64,000 nt of DNA from Mucilaginibacter flavus (GCF_030409315.1 NZ_JAUFPS010000039.1:1-64000), one strand, 5' to 3'. Positions 6,905 to 16,669 are shown, counted from the first letter of the stretch. Program-made: numbers and translations. Notes: generated by a model not told the origin, from the letters alone.

Positions 6905-8998
6905 ATGGCCGAGCAATTAATTGAACTGAACGTGACCGGGATGCATTGTAACAATTGCGCCATGTCTGTCCATAAACTCCTCGAAAAAAAGGGTTTAAAA
7001 AATATACTCGTTGACTTTGCCGGCGAAGAGGTAAAATTCTCTGCCGCCGATGACAGCAAACTGCCCGAAGTAATTAAAGGCATAGAAAATTTAGGTTTTA
7101 AAGTAATTGACGATATCGCGACGCATAATCCTCCGTTTTACGATAAGGTTGAAAACAAATTTATCTTCTGTGCCGCCTTTACCGCCCCGCTTTTACTCCA
7201 TATGCTGCTGCCCTGGCATTTTTTGCATCAACCCATGGTGCAATTATTTCTGTGCCTGCCGGTATTTATAGTGGGCTGCTTCCATTTTGGCAAAAGCGCC
7301 TGGAGCTCGGTTAAAGGCGGTGTGCCCAATATGGATGTGCTGATCTTTATCGGCTCAACATCGGCATTTATATATAGCCTGGTGGGTACCATTCAAAATT
7401 TAGGGGAGCAATACCAGTTTTATGAAACCTGTGCCACTATAATAACACTGGTGTTGTTAGGTAATGTTTTTGAAAAACGTTCCGTTACGCAAACTACATC
7501 GGCAGTAAAAGACCTTATCAAAATTCAACATGTTAATGCCAACCGGGTTATTAATGGCAGTGTGGAAGTGATCAGTGCAAAAGAGGTACGTCCGGGTGAT
7601 ACTTTGCTGGTTAACCAAGGCGATAAGGTGCCGGTTGATGGCGAGATCCTTTCTGGCAGCGCCTCGGTTGATGAATCGATGCTTACCGGCGAGAGTTTAC
7701 CTGTTGAAAAGGAAAAATACGATAAAGTAATTGGCGGCACCATATTGGTAAACGGCAATATCCATATGCTGGCCACCAAGGTAGGTTCAAACACCGTCTT
7801 GTCGCAAATTATCGACCTCATGAAAAAAGCGCAGGCGGCCAAACCTCCTGTTCAAAAATTGGGTGATAAGGTAGCCTCTATATTTGTGCCCGCGGTATTA
7901 CTGATAGCGCTCATTACTTTTATACTTACTTATTTTGTTGGTGGCGCGGGCATGCAGCGTTCATTGATGAACGCTATAGCGGTTATGGTAATTTCGTGCC
8001 CTTGTGCCATGGGTTTAGCTACACCCACAGCCATTATGGTTGGTTTGGGCAGGGCTGCAAAAAACGGTATCCTGATTAAAGGCGGCGATACCATTGAGGC
8101 CGTTGCCAACACCAAATATGTGGTATTTGACAAAACCGGCACTTTAACCACAGGCAAATTCGCCATTAATGAAATTAAAGCCGAAGCGGGTGCGGATATT
8201 GAACAGGTCAGGGGAATTATTACCGCTATTGAGGAACGCTCAAATCACCCTATTGCTAAATCGTTGGTTGAGGGTTTAAGCAAACTCGCCAAACAAAAGG
8301 TGATTCTTAAAACGGTTAAGGAAGAAAAAGGCCTGGGCATGCGTGCCGAAGATGTAGAAGGCAACCACTACTTTTTGGGGACCGCAAAGCAAAACACCAA
8401 CAATAATTTTAACATTTCCCTTTATAAAAATCAGGCATTACTGGCCCAAATAGCTATTGACGACCAGGTTAAGCCCGAAACCGCTTCGCTGATCAGTCAG
8501 CTTAAAAAAATGGGGATTGTACCCATACTTTTAAGTGGCGACAAAAAAGACCGCTGTTTAAAGGTAGCCAGCATGATAGGCATTACCGAAGTACACTCAG
8601 AAAAACTGCCCGACGAAAAGCTTGCCGTAATTGACATTTACAAACAAAAAGGCAAAACCATTATGATAGGCGATGGCATAAACGATGCCCCTGCCCTTAC
8701 TAAGGCCGATGTTGGCGTATCCATGAACGATGCCAGCCAGGTAGCCATCCAATCGGCCAGTGTGGTGTTGTTAAATACCGATATGCAGTCGGTAATTAAG
8801 TTTTTACAGATCAGCAAGCATACGCTCATCACCATAAAACAAAACCTCTTTTGGGCCTTTGCCTATAATATTATAGCCATCCCAATCGCGGCGTTCGGCT
8901 TTTTAAACCCCATGGTAGGGGCATTCGCTATGGCTTTTTCTGATGTGGTGGTAATTGGTAATTCGTTGAGGCTGAAGATTAAGAAAGTTCATGGTTAA
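6905..8998 (+). CDS. heavy-metal (Cu+-type) P1B ATPase
   Basis: 697 aa. One N-terminal heavy-metal-associated domain with GMHCNNC (C15, C18). Eight predicted membrane helices include the ion-site motif CPC (365-367). Actuator TGES at about 261-264, phosphorylation site DKTGT (D409), HP motif (H448-P449) and GDGINDAPAL in the hinge are all present. CPC with an N-terminal CxxC domain points to Cu+/Ag+ export across the inner membrane (CopA/CtpA class). No copper chaperone or CueR-type regulator is adjacent. A metal cluster at 22391-27165 is about 13 kb away. Confidence 0.93.
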   Translation: MAEQLIELNVTGMHCNNCAMSVHKLLEKKGLKNILVDFAGEEVKFSAADDSKLPEVIKGIENLGFKVIDDIATHNPPFYDKVENKFIFCAAFTAPLLLHMLLPWHFLHQPMVQLFLCLPVFIVGCFHFGKSAWSSVKGGVPNMDVLIFIGSTSAFIYSLVGTIQNLGEQYQFYETCATIITLVLLGNVFEKRSVTQTTSAVKDLIKIQHVNANRVINGSVEVISAKEVRPGDTLLVNQGDKVPVDGEILSGSASVDESMLTGESLPVEKEKYDKVIGGTILVNGNIHMLATKVGSNTVLSQIIDLMKKAQAAKPPVQKLGDKVASIFVPAVLLIALITFILTYFVGGAGMQRSLMNAIAVMVISCPCAMGLATPTAIMVGLGRAAKNGILIKGGDTIEAVANTKYVVFDKTGTLTTGKFAINEIKAEAGADIEQVRGIITAIEERSNHPIAKSLVEGLSKLAKQKVILKTVKEEKGLGMRAEDVEGNHYFLGTAKQNTNNNFNISLYKNQALLAQIAIDDQVKPETASLISQLKKMGIVPILLSGDKKDRCLKVASMIGITEVHSEKLPDEKLAVIDIYKQKGKTIMIGDGINDAPALTKADVGVSMNDASQVAIQSASVVLLNTDMQSVIKFLQISKHTLITIKQNLFWAFAYNIIAIPIAAFGFLNPMVGAFAMAFSDVVVIGNSLRLKIKKVHG

Positions 8999-9113
8999 TC
9001 GTTCATGGTTCATGGCAGCTTCGCAAGGGCATTATAACCGTAAAGTTTATTATTTTTGGCCTTCATAACGGTTCATGCCATGATCTATGAACCATCAACT
9101 ATGAACTAATTAC
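8990..9113. repeat. TTCATGG-word spacer
   Basis: The spacer between the ATPase and rnhA contains several GTTCATGG words on the left and their complements (CCATGATC, TATGAACCATC, TATGAAC) on the right, which together can fold into a weak hairpin. It belongs with the other heptamer-like repeat spacers of this window. Confidence 0.45.
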
Positions 9114-9578
9114 ATGATCGAAATTTTTACAGACGGTGCATCAAGTGGTAACCCGGGACCGGGCGGTTATGGGGTAATATTGCGTTCGGGCCAACACTAT
9201 AAAGAGCTTGCCGAAGGCTTTCGCAAAACCACCAATAACCGCATGGAGCTGTTAGCTGTTATCAAAGGACTGGAAGCTTTAAAAACGCCCAATCAGCAGG
9301 TAATGGTTTTTTCCGACTCTAAATATGTGATCGATTCTATCGAAAAAAGATGGTTGAACGGCTGGGTACAAAAAGGTTTCGCCGGTAAAAAAAACAAAGA
9401 TCTGTGGATGCGCTATATTGAGGTAAGTAAACTGCACCAGGTTAGGTTTACCTGGGTACGCGGCCACAACGGTCACCCCGAAAACGAACGCTGCGACCAA
9501 CTGGCCGTAGCCGCCGGCAAAAAAGCTCCACTCCTGATAGATTCCGTTTTTGAAGTAGAACACGCGAAGGGAATTTAG
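9114..9578 (+). CDS. rnhA: ribonuclease HI
   Basis: 154 aa, the usual length. Residues form the RNase H fold with the DEDD active site: D7 in IFTDGASSGNPGPGG, E45 in NNRMEL, D68 in VFSDSKYV and D128 in NERCDQLA, with the assisting H118 in WVRGHNGHPEN. It degrades the RNA strand of RNA-DNA hybrids, removing primers and R-loops. It stands alone, flanked by repeat-rich spacers. Confidence 0.95.
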   Translation: MIEIFTDGASSGNPGPGGYGVILRSGQHYKELAEGFRKTTNNRMELLAVIKGLEALKTPNQQVMVFSDSKYVIDSIEKRWLNGWVQKGFAGKKNKDLWMRYIEVSKLHQVRFTWVRGHNGHPENERCDQLAVAAGKKAPLLIDSVFEVEHAKGI

Positions 9579-9896
9579 TCATTATTGGCTACGCCGTCAT
9601 TAGTCGTTTGGTCATTGCGCTGCGCTGTCATTGGTAAATTACTGTTTTAAGTCTTTTGTCCTAAGGTCCTTGTTCCTTTGTCCAATAGTCTTACAGTCCA
9701 AAAGTCTTTGCTCCTTTGTCCTAAAGTCCTTGCTCTTTTGTCCAAAAATCTTTGCTCCAAAAGTCCTACAGTCCAAAAGTCCTATAGTCCAAATGTAAAA
9801 CCATTGTTATTAAATTGACCGCAGGCAAATAAAGTCAACAAAGGGCTGTCTCCTTTAAACAAAAATTGTAGATTTACCGCAAATTCTTCAAAAAGC
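9579..9896. repeat. heptanucleotide tandem repeat, GTCC family
   Basis: From about 9651 to 9795 the sequence is a run of 7-base words around GTCCAAA, GTCCTTT and GTCCTAA. A second block of the same words lies at 22317-22385. No gene. The last 100 bases before sucC are AT-rich and probably hold its promoter, though no perfect -7 box is present. Confidence 0.7.
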
Positions 9897-11090
9897 ATGA
9901 ATATTCACGAATATCAGGGCAAAGCGATATTAAAAAGCTTTGGCGTAAGAGTACAGGAAGGCATAGTTGCTGATACACCCGAAGAGGCTGTTGCAGCTGC
10001 CCAAAAATTGAAAGAAGACCTGGGATCGAGCTGGGTAGTGATCAAAGCGCAGATCCACGCTGGTGGTCGCGGCAAAGGCGGTGGCGTAAAGCTTGCCAAA
10101 AACCACGATCAGGTTAAAGAAATTGCAGGCAACATCATCGGCATGCAATTGGTTACTCCACAAACCGGGCCAGAAGGTAAAAAGGTAAAGAAAGTTTTAG
10201 TAGCTCAGGATGTTTACTACCCTGGTGAAAGCGAAACCAAAGAATTTTATATGAGCGTTTTGCTTGACAGGGCAAAAGGCCGCAACATTATCATGTACAG
10301 CACCGAAGGTGGTATGGACATTGAAGAAGTTGCACACTCAACCCCCGAGTTGATATTTAAAGAAGAAATTGACCCTAAAGTTGGTTTACAAGGTTTCCAA
10401 ACCCGTAAAATAGCTTTTAACTTAGGCTTATCCGGCGAAGCGTTTAAAGATATGACCAAGTTCATCGCTGCTTTATACAAAGCTTATGATGCAACCGATT
10501 CTTCTCAATTTGAAATTAACCCGGTATTAAAAACATCTGATAACAAAATTTTAGCTGTTGACGCTAAAGTTAACATAGATGATAACGCGTTATACCGTCA
10601 CCCGGATTACGCTGCTATGCGCGATACCGATGAGGAAGACCCAACAGAGGTTGAAGCAAGTAAATCAAACCTTAACTATGTAAAGCTTGACGGTAACGTA
10701 GGTTGTATGGTTAACGGTGCCGGTTTAGCTATGGCAACTATGGATATTATTAAAATTGCCGGTGGCGAGCCTGCCAACTTCCTTGACGTTGGTGGTACTG
10801 CCAATGCCGAAACTGTTAAAGCTGGTTTTAACATCATCCTGAGCGATCCAAACGTAAAAGCTATCCTAATCAACATTTTTGGTGGTATTGTTCGTTGCGA
10901 CCGTGTTGCGCAAGGTGTAATTGACGCTTACCAGGAAATTGGCAACATCCCTGTACCAATCATTGTACGTTTACAAGGCACCAACGCTGCCGAAGCAAAA
11001 GCACTGATTGATAATTCGGGCCTAAAAGTATTCTCGGCCATCTTGCTTAAAGAAGCTGCAGAAAGAGTAAAAGAAGTATTGGCTTTGTAA
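9897..11090 (+). CDS. sucC: succinate-CoA ligase (ADP-forming) subunit beta
   Basis: 397 aa, full family length. N-terminal ATP-grasp domain begins MNIHEYQGKAILK and carries the KAQIHAGGRGKGGGVK phosphate loop. The C-terminal ligase-CoA domain has NGAGLAMATMDI and the NIFGGIVRCD motif near residue 320. It catalyses the substrate-level phosphorylation step of the citric acid cycle with SucD, whose gene is not adjacent. Composition is typical of a highly expressed gene. A strong terminator follows. Confidence 0.96.
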   Translation: MNIHEYQGKAILKSFGVRVQEGIVADTPEEAVAAAQKLKEDLGSSWVVIKAQIHAGGRGKGGGVKLAKNHDQVKEIAGNIIGMQLVTPQTGPEGKKVKKVLVAQDVYYPGESETKEFYMSVLLDRAKGRNIIMYSTEGGMDIEEVAHSTPELIFKEEIDPKVGLQGFQTRKIAFNLGLSGEAFKDMTKFIAALYKAYDATDSSQFEINPVLKTSDNKILAVDAKVNIDDNALYRHPDYAAMRDTDEEDPTEVEASKSNLNYVKLDGNVGCMVNGAGLAMATMDIIKIAGGEPANFLDVGGTANAETVKAGFNIILSDPNVKAILINIFGGIVRCDRVAQGVIDAYQEIGNIPVPIIVRLQGTNAAEAKALIDNSGLKVFSAILLKEAAERVKEVLAL

Positions 11091-11114
11091 TTAAAGCTGA
11101 TTGGCATATTGAAA

Positions 11115-11146
11115 GGCGATGGGTGTAAAGCTCATCGTCTTTTTTT
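11115..11146 (+). terminator. intrinsic terminator of sucC
   Basis: Nine-pair stem GGCGATGGG/CTCATCGTC (11115-11123 and 11131-11139, two G-T pairs) followed by seven Ts (11140-11146), 24 bases after the sucC stop. Confidence 0.8.
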
Positions 11147-11187
11147 GTGCTATAGCCTTTGGTTAATCCTATCCCTCATATTATCAT

Positions 11188-12378
11188 TTAAAAAGCCTTG
11201 CTCAACTCTTCAAGGTAATCCTCCCGGTTTGATTTTTTAAATACAATATCCAGGCATTTATTAAACTGAACGTAGGCTTTGAGAGTTATTATCAATTTTG
11301 CTGTCATCGCTTCATTAAGTTCCACGTCCTCAAAATGCAGGTTATGAACAATCAGCACTTTTTGTTTCCTATCGGCTTTGGCATCCATGCGGGCTATAAA
11401 GGTATCGCCCACCAGTACCGGTAAGGAGAAATAGCCATACTTGCGTTTCGGCGCGGGCACAAAACATTCTATCTGGTAATCAAAATCAAAAAAATCTTTT
11501 AAACGGTGCCTGAAAGCGTTAACTACATCAAAGGGCGACAGGATAAAGGCATCGCCGGCTAACTCAATATCCACAGGCTGATTGGGCAGCATATAAAGCG
11601 GTGCGCTTTTTAATCCCTCTACCTGTACGGTTCGCACTTCGCCGGCAGCTACCATTTTCTCCAGCTCTTTTTTTACCAGGTTGCCTTTTACATAGCGGGC
11701 GCGCCAGGCCAAATCTTTAACATAAGCGATGCCCAGAGCACCCAGGGTGCGCCTGATTACAAAGCGGGCGTATTCTTCGGGCGTGGGTGCGGTTAAGTCG
11801 GTTTCGGGCGGCACGGAGTTCATGGGCACATCGTACACCTTGTGGAAAGCCGGAGTACGGGTAATGGTTAGTTTGCCATCCAGGTATAAGCGTTCAAGGG
11901 CTACTTTGGCCGGTCGCCAGTCCCACCAGCCGGAGCTTGCTTCTACGCGGTCGTTTTCAAAATCGCCAACCATCAGGGGGCCTTCCCGCTCCACACGGTC
12001 GAGCACCTGTTTCATCAACCGGGTTTCTGCCGGGGTAACGCCCTTGCGGTTAGCCGCAAAGGCTTCTTTAACAGGCAAAGAAAACCGAAAATCCTTCATC
12101 GGGATATAACCGCCATCAGACGTAAAATACTCAAAAATGCGCCCATCCTCAACCAGCTCCCGTAGCCATGGCAATTCATAATCGGGCACACGGGCGACTA
12201 AAGCGTGGTGATGCGCCCTCTCTACCACGTAATTGGTATCAAGCTGCACAAAACCAAGGTGATCTATCAGCCGGTACACCGCCTCTATACCGGTGCCAAA
12301 CTGCGCGTGCCGGGCCAAGCCAGCAGCATTTAGTATAATTTTGCGAGCCTGGTGTTTGGTGAGGGTTAGTGGTTCCAT
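11188..12378 (-). CDS. AlkZ/YcaQ-like winged-helix DNA glycosylase
   Basis: 396 aa. Tandem winged-helix family (HTH_42): N-terminal LTLTKHQARKIILNAAGL, then the segment GFVQLDTNYVVERAHHHAL. Q45-L46-D47 is the Q-hydrophobic-D/Q catalytic motif of this family. A conserved DWRPAKVALERLYLDGKL wing and a C-terminal KRKYGYFSLPVL stretch also fit. E. coli AlkZ (YcaQ) unhooks interstrand crosslinks made by nitrogen mustards and azinomycin-like toxins. No toxin genes are nearby, so this is probably the housekeeping YcaQ branch. It stands alone, 42 bases beyond the sucC terminator. Confidence 0.85.
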   Translation of the reverse strand: MEPLTLTKHQARKIILNAAGLARHAQFGTGIEAVYRLIDHLGFVQLDTNYVVERAHHHALVARVPDYELPWLRELVEDGRIFEYFTSDGGYIPMKDFRFSLPVKEAFAANRKGVTPAETRLMKQVLDRVEREGPLMVGDFENDRVEASSGWWDWRPAKVALERLYLDGKLTITRTPAFHKVYDVPMNSVPPETDLTAPTPEEYARFVIRRTLGALGIAYVKDLAWRARYVKGNLVKKELEKMVAAGEVRTVQVEGLKSAPLYMLPNQPVDIELAGDAFILSPFDVVNAFRHRLKDFFDFDYQIECFVPAPKRKYGYFSLPVLVGDTFIARMDAKADRKQKVLIVHNLHFEDVELNEAMTAKLIITLKAYVQFNKCLDIVFKKSNREDYLEELSKAF

Positions 12379-12949
12379 AACTCAAAATAAGGAAATATTT
12401 TGAAAATAGGACAGCTTTGCGCAAATTGTTGCAGGGGAAAATATGCCAAAATTGGGTTAACATAACTTAACATATTTCAATTAGTTAACATATTAAGTAT
12501 TTAGCAATCAAATAGTTAATATAAACACACCCTTAACATCTTTTGGTAAAGAACATTGAGGTATCCGGTCATCTCGCATCAGCGCAAACTCTGTCATCCT
12601 GAACGCTTGAAGGATCTATTCTACGCCGTTTGCGTTTCGCTCTGAAAGTCCACGAATAGATGCTTCGTTCCTCAGCATGACAGGGTAGAAAGGGGAGTAA
12701 TGCAACGTCATTCGCGCCTTCAAAGTCCGCCGGATTTTAAAACTACCCATGACGTGTTGTAAAAAGTTGTCATCCTGAACGCAGTGAAGGATCTTCTTCA
12801 ATAGAAAAGTAGGTGATTTACAGGGCGAAGAAGATCCTTCGTTCCTCAGGATGACAGGGTGGAAAAGATGGTTTTACGCCATCCCCACATTCAAAGTCCG
12901 CCGGATTTTATAACTCGTAATGACGTTGGGGATATAGCAATTTTAGATT
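12379..12949. other. repeat-filled spacer
   Basis: No gene. The first 170 bases are AT-rich and would contain the promoter of the glycosylase gene. The rest is two consecutive copies of one REP-like element, listed separately. Confidence 0.6.
12593..12925. repeat. two tandem REP-like elements
   Basis: Copies at 12593-12754 and 12769-12925. Each starts GTCATCCTGAACGC, then GAAGGATC, and after a variable middle returns with the complement (ATCCTTCGTTCCTCAGGATGACAGGG or a close variant), so each can form a long hairpin. Each ends with TTCAAAGTCCGCCGGATTTTA and ATGACG. A further tail copy (TCAAAGTCCGCCAGAATTTTA) lies at about 47440. Confidence 0.75.
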
Positions 12950-14512
12950 TTAACTTTGTGCCATTTGCTGCTGAAAGGTGATCACTATAAATTCTGCCGG
13001 GTGTACTACGGCAACTTTGACGGCCACATTCATAAATCCGTTTAACAGATCGTCCCCTGTCATGGTGCTACCCAATCCACAATCTACCGAAAACGCGTCG
13101 GCCGCGCTTGCGCCCTGCAAGCCGCCTTCTTTCCAAACCGAAGTTAAAAAACTACCAATCATGGCTTTTACCGCCTCCCAGGTATTTTTATCGTTTGGTT
13201 GAAAAACATAGGCCTGGGCGGCCAGTTTACATGATTGCTCCAAAAAGGTCATGGTTCTGCGTACCGATAAATATCTCCAGTCGTTGCTATTACCATCCAG
13301 CGTGCGTGCACCCCAAACCAAAATCCCTATCCCGTTAAAAAACCGGATGGCGTTGATGGACTTACCTGTTACGGCATCTACATTTAAATTCCCCTGCTGG
13401 CTGTCTGATAGCTTGATAGGCAGCGATATTACCCCCACAATGGCCGTATTGGCCGGGGCTTCCCAAACCCCTACCTGGCTGTCAATTGTCGTCATCACAC
13501 CCGCCATGCCTCCGCTTGCGGGCAACAGGTTTATCATACCTAAAACCGCCTTACAAATAATGGGGTAATCCCTGCTGGCAATGCGCAAAGCGTTGTCGTT
13601 TTGGCTGGGTGTAAAAAGTCCGCTTTTTATCTGGCTAAAAATAGCGCTCAAAATTGGGTCGGCAGCGGCGTTTAGCAGGCCTGCTAACGCGTCAACGTCG
13701 CCGCCAAACAGGTTGCGGTAATCCATATCCTGTTGTTGCATCATGGTGGTGCCAACAAAAGGATAATAAGCCGTACCGTAGTTAAGCCCCTGCACGCCGG
13801 TGTTATCGCGGAAGGTTGCAATATCATTGGTGTACAAAATAGGGTCGGGCGCATCGCCGCCAATAATATCAAATATGCTGATAGCCGTTTGCATCTCTGT
13901 GCATTGTAACAGCATCGCCTGCATCAAGGTGCCATTATCTGCTACGGAAAGTAAAGTTGCTTCGGGGCATATGTACATGGTAGGTTCCTGCTCGTTTCGT
14001 AACAGTGCCAATCCGTCAAGCAAATCGTTCAAAATTACATTGGGGTTAATCATCTGCGCTCCCGGAATACCCGGCACGCCAGATGGACTTCCATACGTGC
14101 CCACCGAAACGATATAAGCATCCCCGCCCCCATTCTGGTAAAACAAACGGATACTGTTGTACAGGTAATAAATGGTATTACAATCGGGCACAATACTGTA
14201 ATACGTGCTGTTTATCTCTATATACGCCCCCTTAACCGGATGACTCTTTTGCGGCACCAAATAATATTGCGGACTATACTGCTTAGCTGCTTCGGCCGGC
14301 GCGGGCGGATCAGGGTATCCATAAATAGCCATAAAATCGGCAAACGAAGTGATCTTCTGCACCACGTTTGTGTACGATTTTCCCTCATACATAGCCTGCG
14401 GTGTATACCCTATAAAAGCAGGCACCGCAGTAGCCACCGGCACTACCGAATTGGGGAACGCGTTAATTTCATTGATATACACCCCGGGCGTTTTGATATT
14501 GGAAAGGTTCAT
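12950..14512 (-). CDS. contractile tail sheath family protein (orphan)
   Basis: 520 aa from the ATG at 14512. The frame stays open to 14653, but that extension runs into heptamer repeats and the inverted repeat of the neighbouring element, so MNLSNIKTPGVYI is the likelier start. N-terminal TPGVYI-EI and the FIGYTPQA segment, a Rossmann-like centre and a C-terminal half with VWGARTLD, DWRYLSVRRT and ending in PAEFIVI are typical of phage and contractile-injection-system sheaths. No tube, baseplate, spike or ATPase gene accompanies it here. It may be an exported remnant or part of a split injection system. Confidence 0.85.
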   Translation of the reverse strand: MNLSNIKTPGVYINEINAFPNSVVPVATAVPAFIGYTPQAMYEGKSYTNVVQKITSFADFMAIYGYPDPPAPAEAAKQYSPQYYLVPQKSHPVKGAYIEINSTYYSIVPDCNTIYYLYNSIRLFYQNGGGDAYIVSVGTYGSPSGVPGIPGAQMINPNVILNDLLDGLALLRNEQEPTMYICPEATLLSVADNGTLMQAMLLQCTEMQTAISIFDIIGGDAPDPILYTNDIATFRDNTGVQGLNYGTAYYPFVGTTMMQQQDMDYRNLFGGDVDALAGLLNAAADPILSAIFSQIKSGLFTPSQNDNALRIASRDYPIICKAVLGMINLLPASGGMAGVMTTIDSQVGVWEAPANTAIVGVISLPIKLSDSQQGNLNVDAVTGKSINAIRFFNGIGILVWGARTLDGNSNDWRYLSVRRTMTFLEQSCKLAAQAYVFQPNDKNTWEAVKAMIGSFLTSVWKEGGLQGASAADAFSVDCGLGSTMTGDDLLNGFMNVAVKVAVVHPAEFIVITFQQQMAQS

Positions 14513-14621
14513 GGTTTGGAGGTATAAATTGGATAGGTCGAAGGTAGGCAATAATTTTGAGGAAGGGGTTGTGCGGGCGAATTTTGAAGTTTGCAATTCC
14601 ATCTTGCTACTTGATATTAAC

Positions 14622-14770
14622 CCGCTGTCCGGATGTCTCCGACTTCGGACCATTATATTGTAGTTTTCAAACTACCCGAAGCAGATAGGAATACTTTCTA
14701 ATTATACTTTATTACTGTAGTTATAAACTACTGGCATAGTAGTCCGAAGTCGGAGACATTCGGACAGCGG
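14622..14770. mobile_element. MITE-like element with 29-bp inverted ends
   Basis: Inverted repeats at 14622-14650 and 14742-14770 match at 28 of 29 positions (outer bases CCGCTGTCCG, inner bases ACTTCGGAC). The 91-bp interior has two small hairpins, GTAGTTT-TC-AAACTAC (14660-14675) and GTAGTT-ATA-AACTAC (14717-14731). No coding capacity. No second copy was noticed in this window. Confidence 0.65.
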
Positions 14771-14825
14771 TAGACTATGAACAGCGGGGCTCGCCCCCAA
14801 ATTATCGAGATTTTCTATTGATAAC

Positions 14826-16550
14826 CTACCTTGGTAAACCTTCACTTAAATCTAGTGCCTCGATGGTCGCCTTAACATAATCGCGTTCTGATTTATCATA
14901 AGGAAGCAAATGGCTTACTACCTGCTCAAAAGGCTGATAGGAATTTATATGGTCATTTAAGTCTCTTGTTTTTTCAGCGCGTTTCTGCTTGGCAATTATA
15001 AACTTATGATAATGGTCCATTAAAGAAATCAGGCTAAGTTGTTTCCCATCAAATAAGTCAAAAGAACTTATCAAGAATGTTATGTTAATGAGTGTCAGTG
15101 GATGAACTGATTTAAATTCCTTATCAAGATTCAACTCTTTTATTTTTCTTCCAAATGAATTCTCAAGATAATGATTAATCCCTGGCATGTTAAAAAACAA
15201 ATCAGCATAAACAATAACAGGATATATTTGCAAATTTCTAACATGTTTATAACCCTGCGGCTTCTCAATAGATTGATCGATTAAAGAGCCCAGTTGCTTG
15301 AGAATTTGACCAGTACCCTTTCCATCATTATTCATCTTCAAATCTATGGCCTCGGTAATCTTATCATACGAAAATGAATTTATTGCAGAAGCAGGGAAGT
15401 AAGCATCTTTTATTTCGAACAAGATAACTTTATTACCTTTTCTATAATAGCAATCTGGCAATCCCTGCCTGCTTTTATCATCAAAGAAAATAGTCTGGTA
15501 TTTGCTTCGAAAAGAAGAGCGTAATAACTTTCGTGATAAATATTCTTCTGTGATTTTTTCGCCGACAAAATTTTTAAAATCAATAAACTGTTTAAACTTC
15601 TTTTCTATTTTGATTCCAGATATATTATAAAAGTCAAATAACAGCCCTTCATACATCTTATTTATAAGGAACGGCCAGCTAAGGATCAACCAATTATTAT
15701 TATCATAGGCATAAAGTGGTTTGGATTTTATACCAGAATAATTACTCTTTCCATTTTTAAATACTTGTTGATATTCCCTCTCTGTGAGGTTAAATTGTTC
15801 GAATAAAGTGTCAAAGCCATCAGTTCGAGATATTTTGAATGATGCCCATCCGCTCTCTTGATTTTCCTTCGTTTTGTTATAACCGGAAATTAAAATATTA
15901 TATATATCTAACAAATAATTGAGCGCTGTTACCTTTTTATGCTTATCAAGATATTCTTTAACATACATGGAGTATTGAGAATGGCATTGTATGTAATTAA
16001 AAAACACCGAACCCCGAATCATAATTGTATATGGTTCTAGTTTATAATTTAATTCAAATTGGTCAATTAACGTCGGCCAAGTCATTTTTCCAAAATATTC
16101 AGCGTCATACTCTGGTGTCTTCTTTAATGTTGAACGGTAGACTTTATTTACTTCCTCGACGACAAGAAAATAAGCTTTAAATAGCCTTAAATCTTGCTCT
16201 GGAGTAATTTCATTCATCGGCAACTCTCGAAAATTAACTAATTCATAATGCAAAAAATTCATATTATAAAGAGTCGAAAAAAAATGAGTTTGCTCATTTG
16301 GGTTTCTTCGTACTTTTTCTTGTGCATTATTTATAATCTTATCTTTTATTGAAGCTGGCTGCCTTCCAAGCAACAGATTGAAGATTTTAGTTTGAGTAAA
16401 TTGCCCTTTATCATTTGCATACAATTCTGCATTAATCATTGAAATTAGCTTCAATATCAATAATGATGGGATATCGATTAGAAGCTGTTCTAAATTATCT
16501 TCCTCGCCAGGAAATAGATCATGATATTCAGGAGTAAGGATAATTTCCAT
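14826..16550 (-). CDS. PD-(D/E)XK nuclease-like protein
   Basis: 574 aa, not a family I can name. The N-terminal 300 residues are helical and without known motifs. The C-terminal part has a restriction-like nuclease core: GLPDCYYRKGN with P365-D366, then ILFEIKDAYF with E379-x-K381, and a GTGQILKQL helix after about residue 411. These fit the PD-(D/E)XK motif order. No signal peptide or membrane segment. It is AT-rich compared with housekeeping genes here, suggesting transfer. It lies 119 bases after the XRE-ImmA gene and is co-directional, so it is probably the effector of the cassette. Confidence 0.65.
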   Translation of the reverse strand: MEIILTPEYHDLFPGEEDNLEQLLIDIPSLLILKLISMINAELYANDKGQFTQTKIFNLLLGRQPASIKDKIINNAQEKVRRNPNEQTHFFSTLYNMNFLHYELVNFRELPMNEITPEQDLRLFKAYFLVVEEVNKVYRSTLKKTPEYDAEYFGKMTWPTLIDQFELNYKLEPYTIMIRGSVFFNYIQCHSQYSMYVKEYLDKHKKVTALNYLLDIYNILISGYNKTKENQESGWASFKISRTDGFDTLFEQFNLTEREYQQVFKNGKSNYSGIKSKPLYAYDNNNWLILSWPFLINKMYEGLLFDFYNISGIKIEKKFKQFIDFKNFVGEKITEEYLSRKLLRSSFRSKYQTIFFDDKSRQGLPDCYYRKGNKVILFEIKDAYFPASAINSFSYDKITEAIDLKMNNDGKGTGQILKQLGSLIDQSIEKPQGYKHVRNLQIYPVIVYADLFFNMPGINHYLENSFGRKIKELNLDKEFKSVHPLTLINITFLISSFDLFDGKQLSLISLMDHYHKFIIAKQKRAEKTRDLNDHINSYQPFEQVVSHLLPYDKSERDYVKATIEALDLSEGLPR

Positions 16551-16669
16551 CGCAAAAGAATTAATAGAATTTAGTAGATTTATATCGTTGCCTTTAAAGT
16601 TTAAGCATATTAGTCCTATCGAAATTTTGTTGAACTACATGAATAAATCTACACTAAGGACAAGCTCCG

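Noticed and set aside
12616..12801. 61-aa ORF in the 12.6 kb spacer
   Set aside because: It is the translation of REP-like repeats.
14513..14653. Longer start of the sheath gene
   Set aside because: The extra 47 codons cover heptamer words and the left arm of the MITE-like element.
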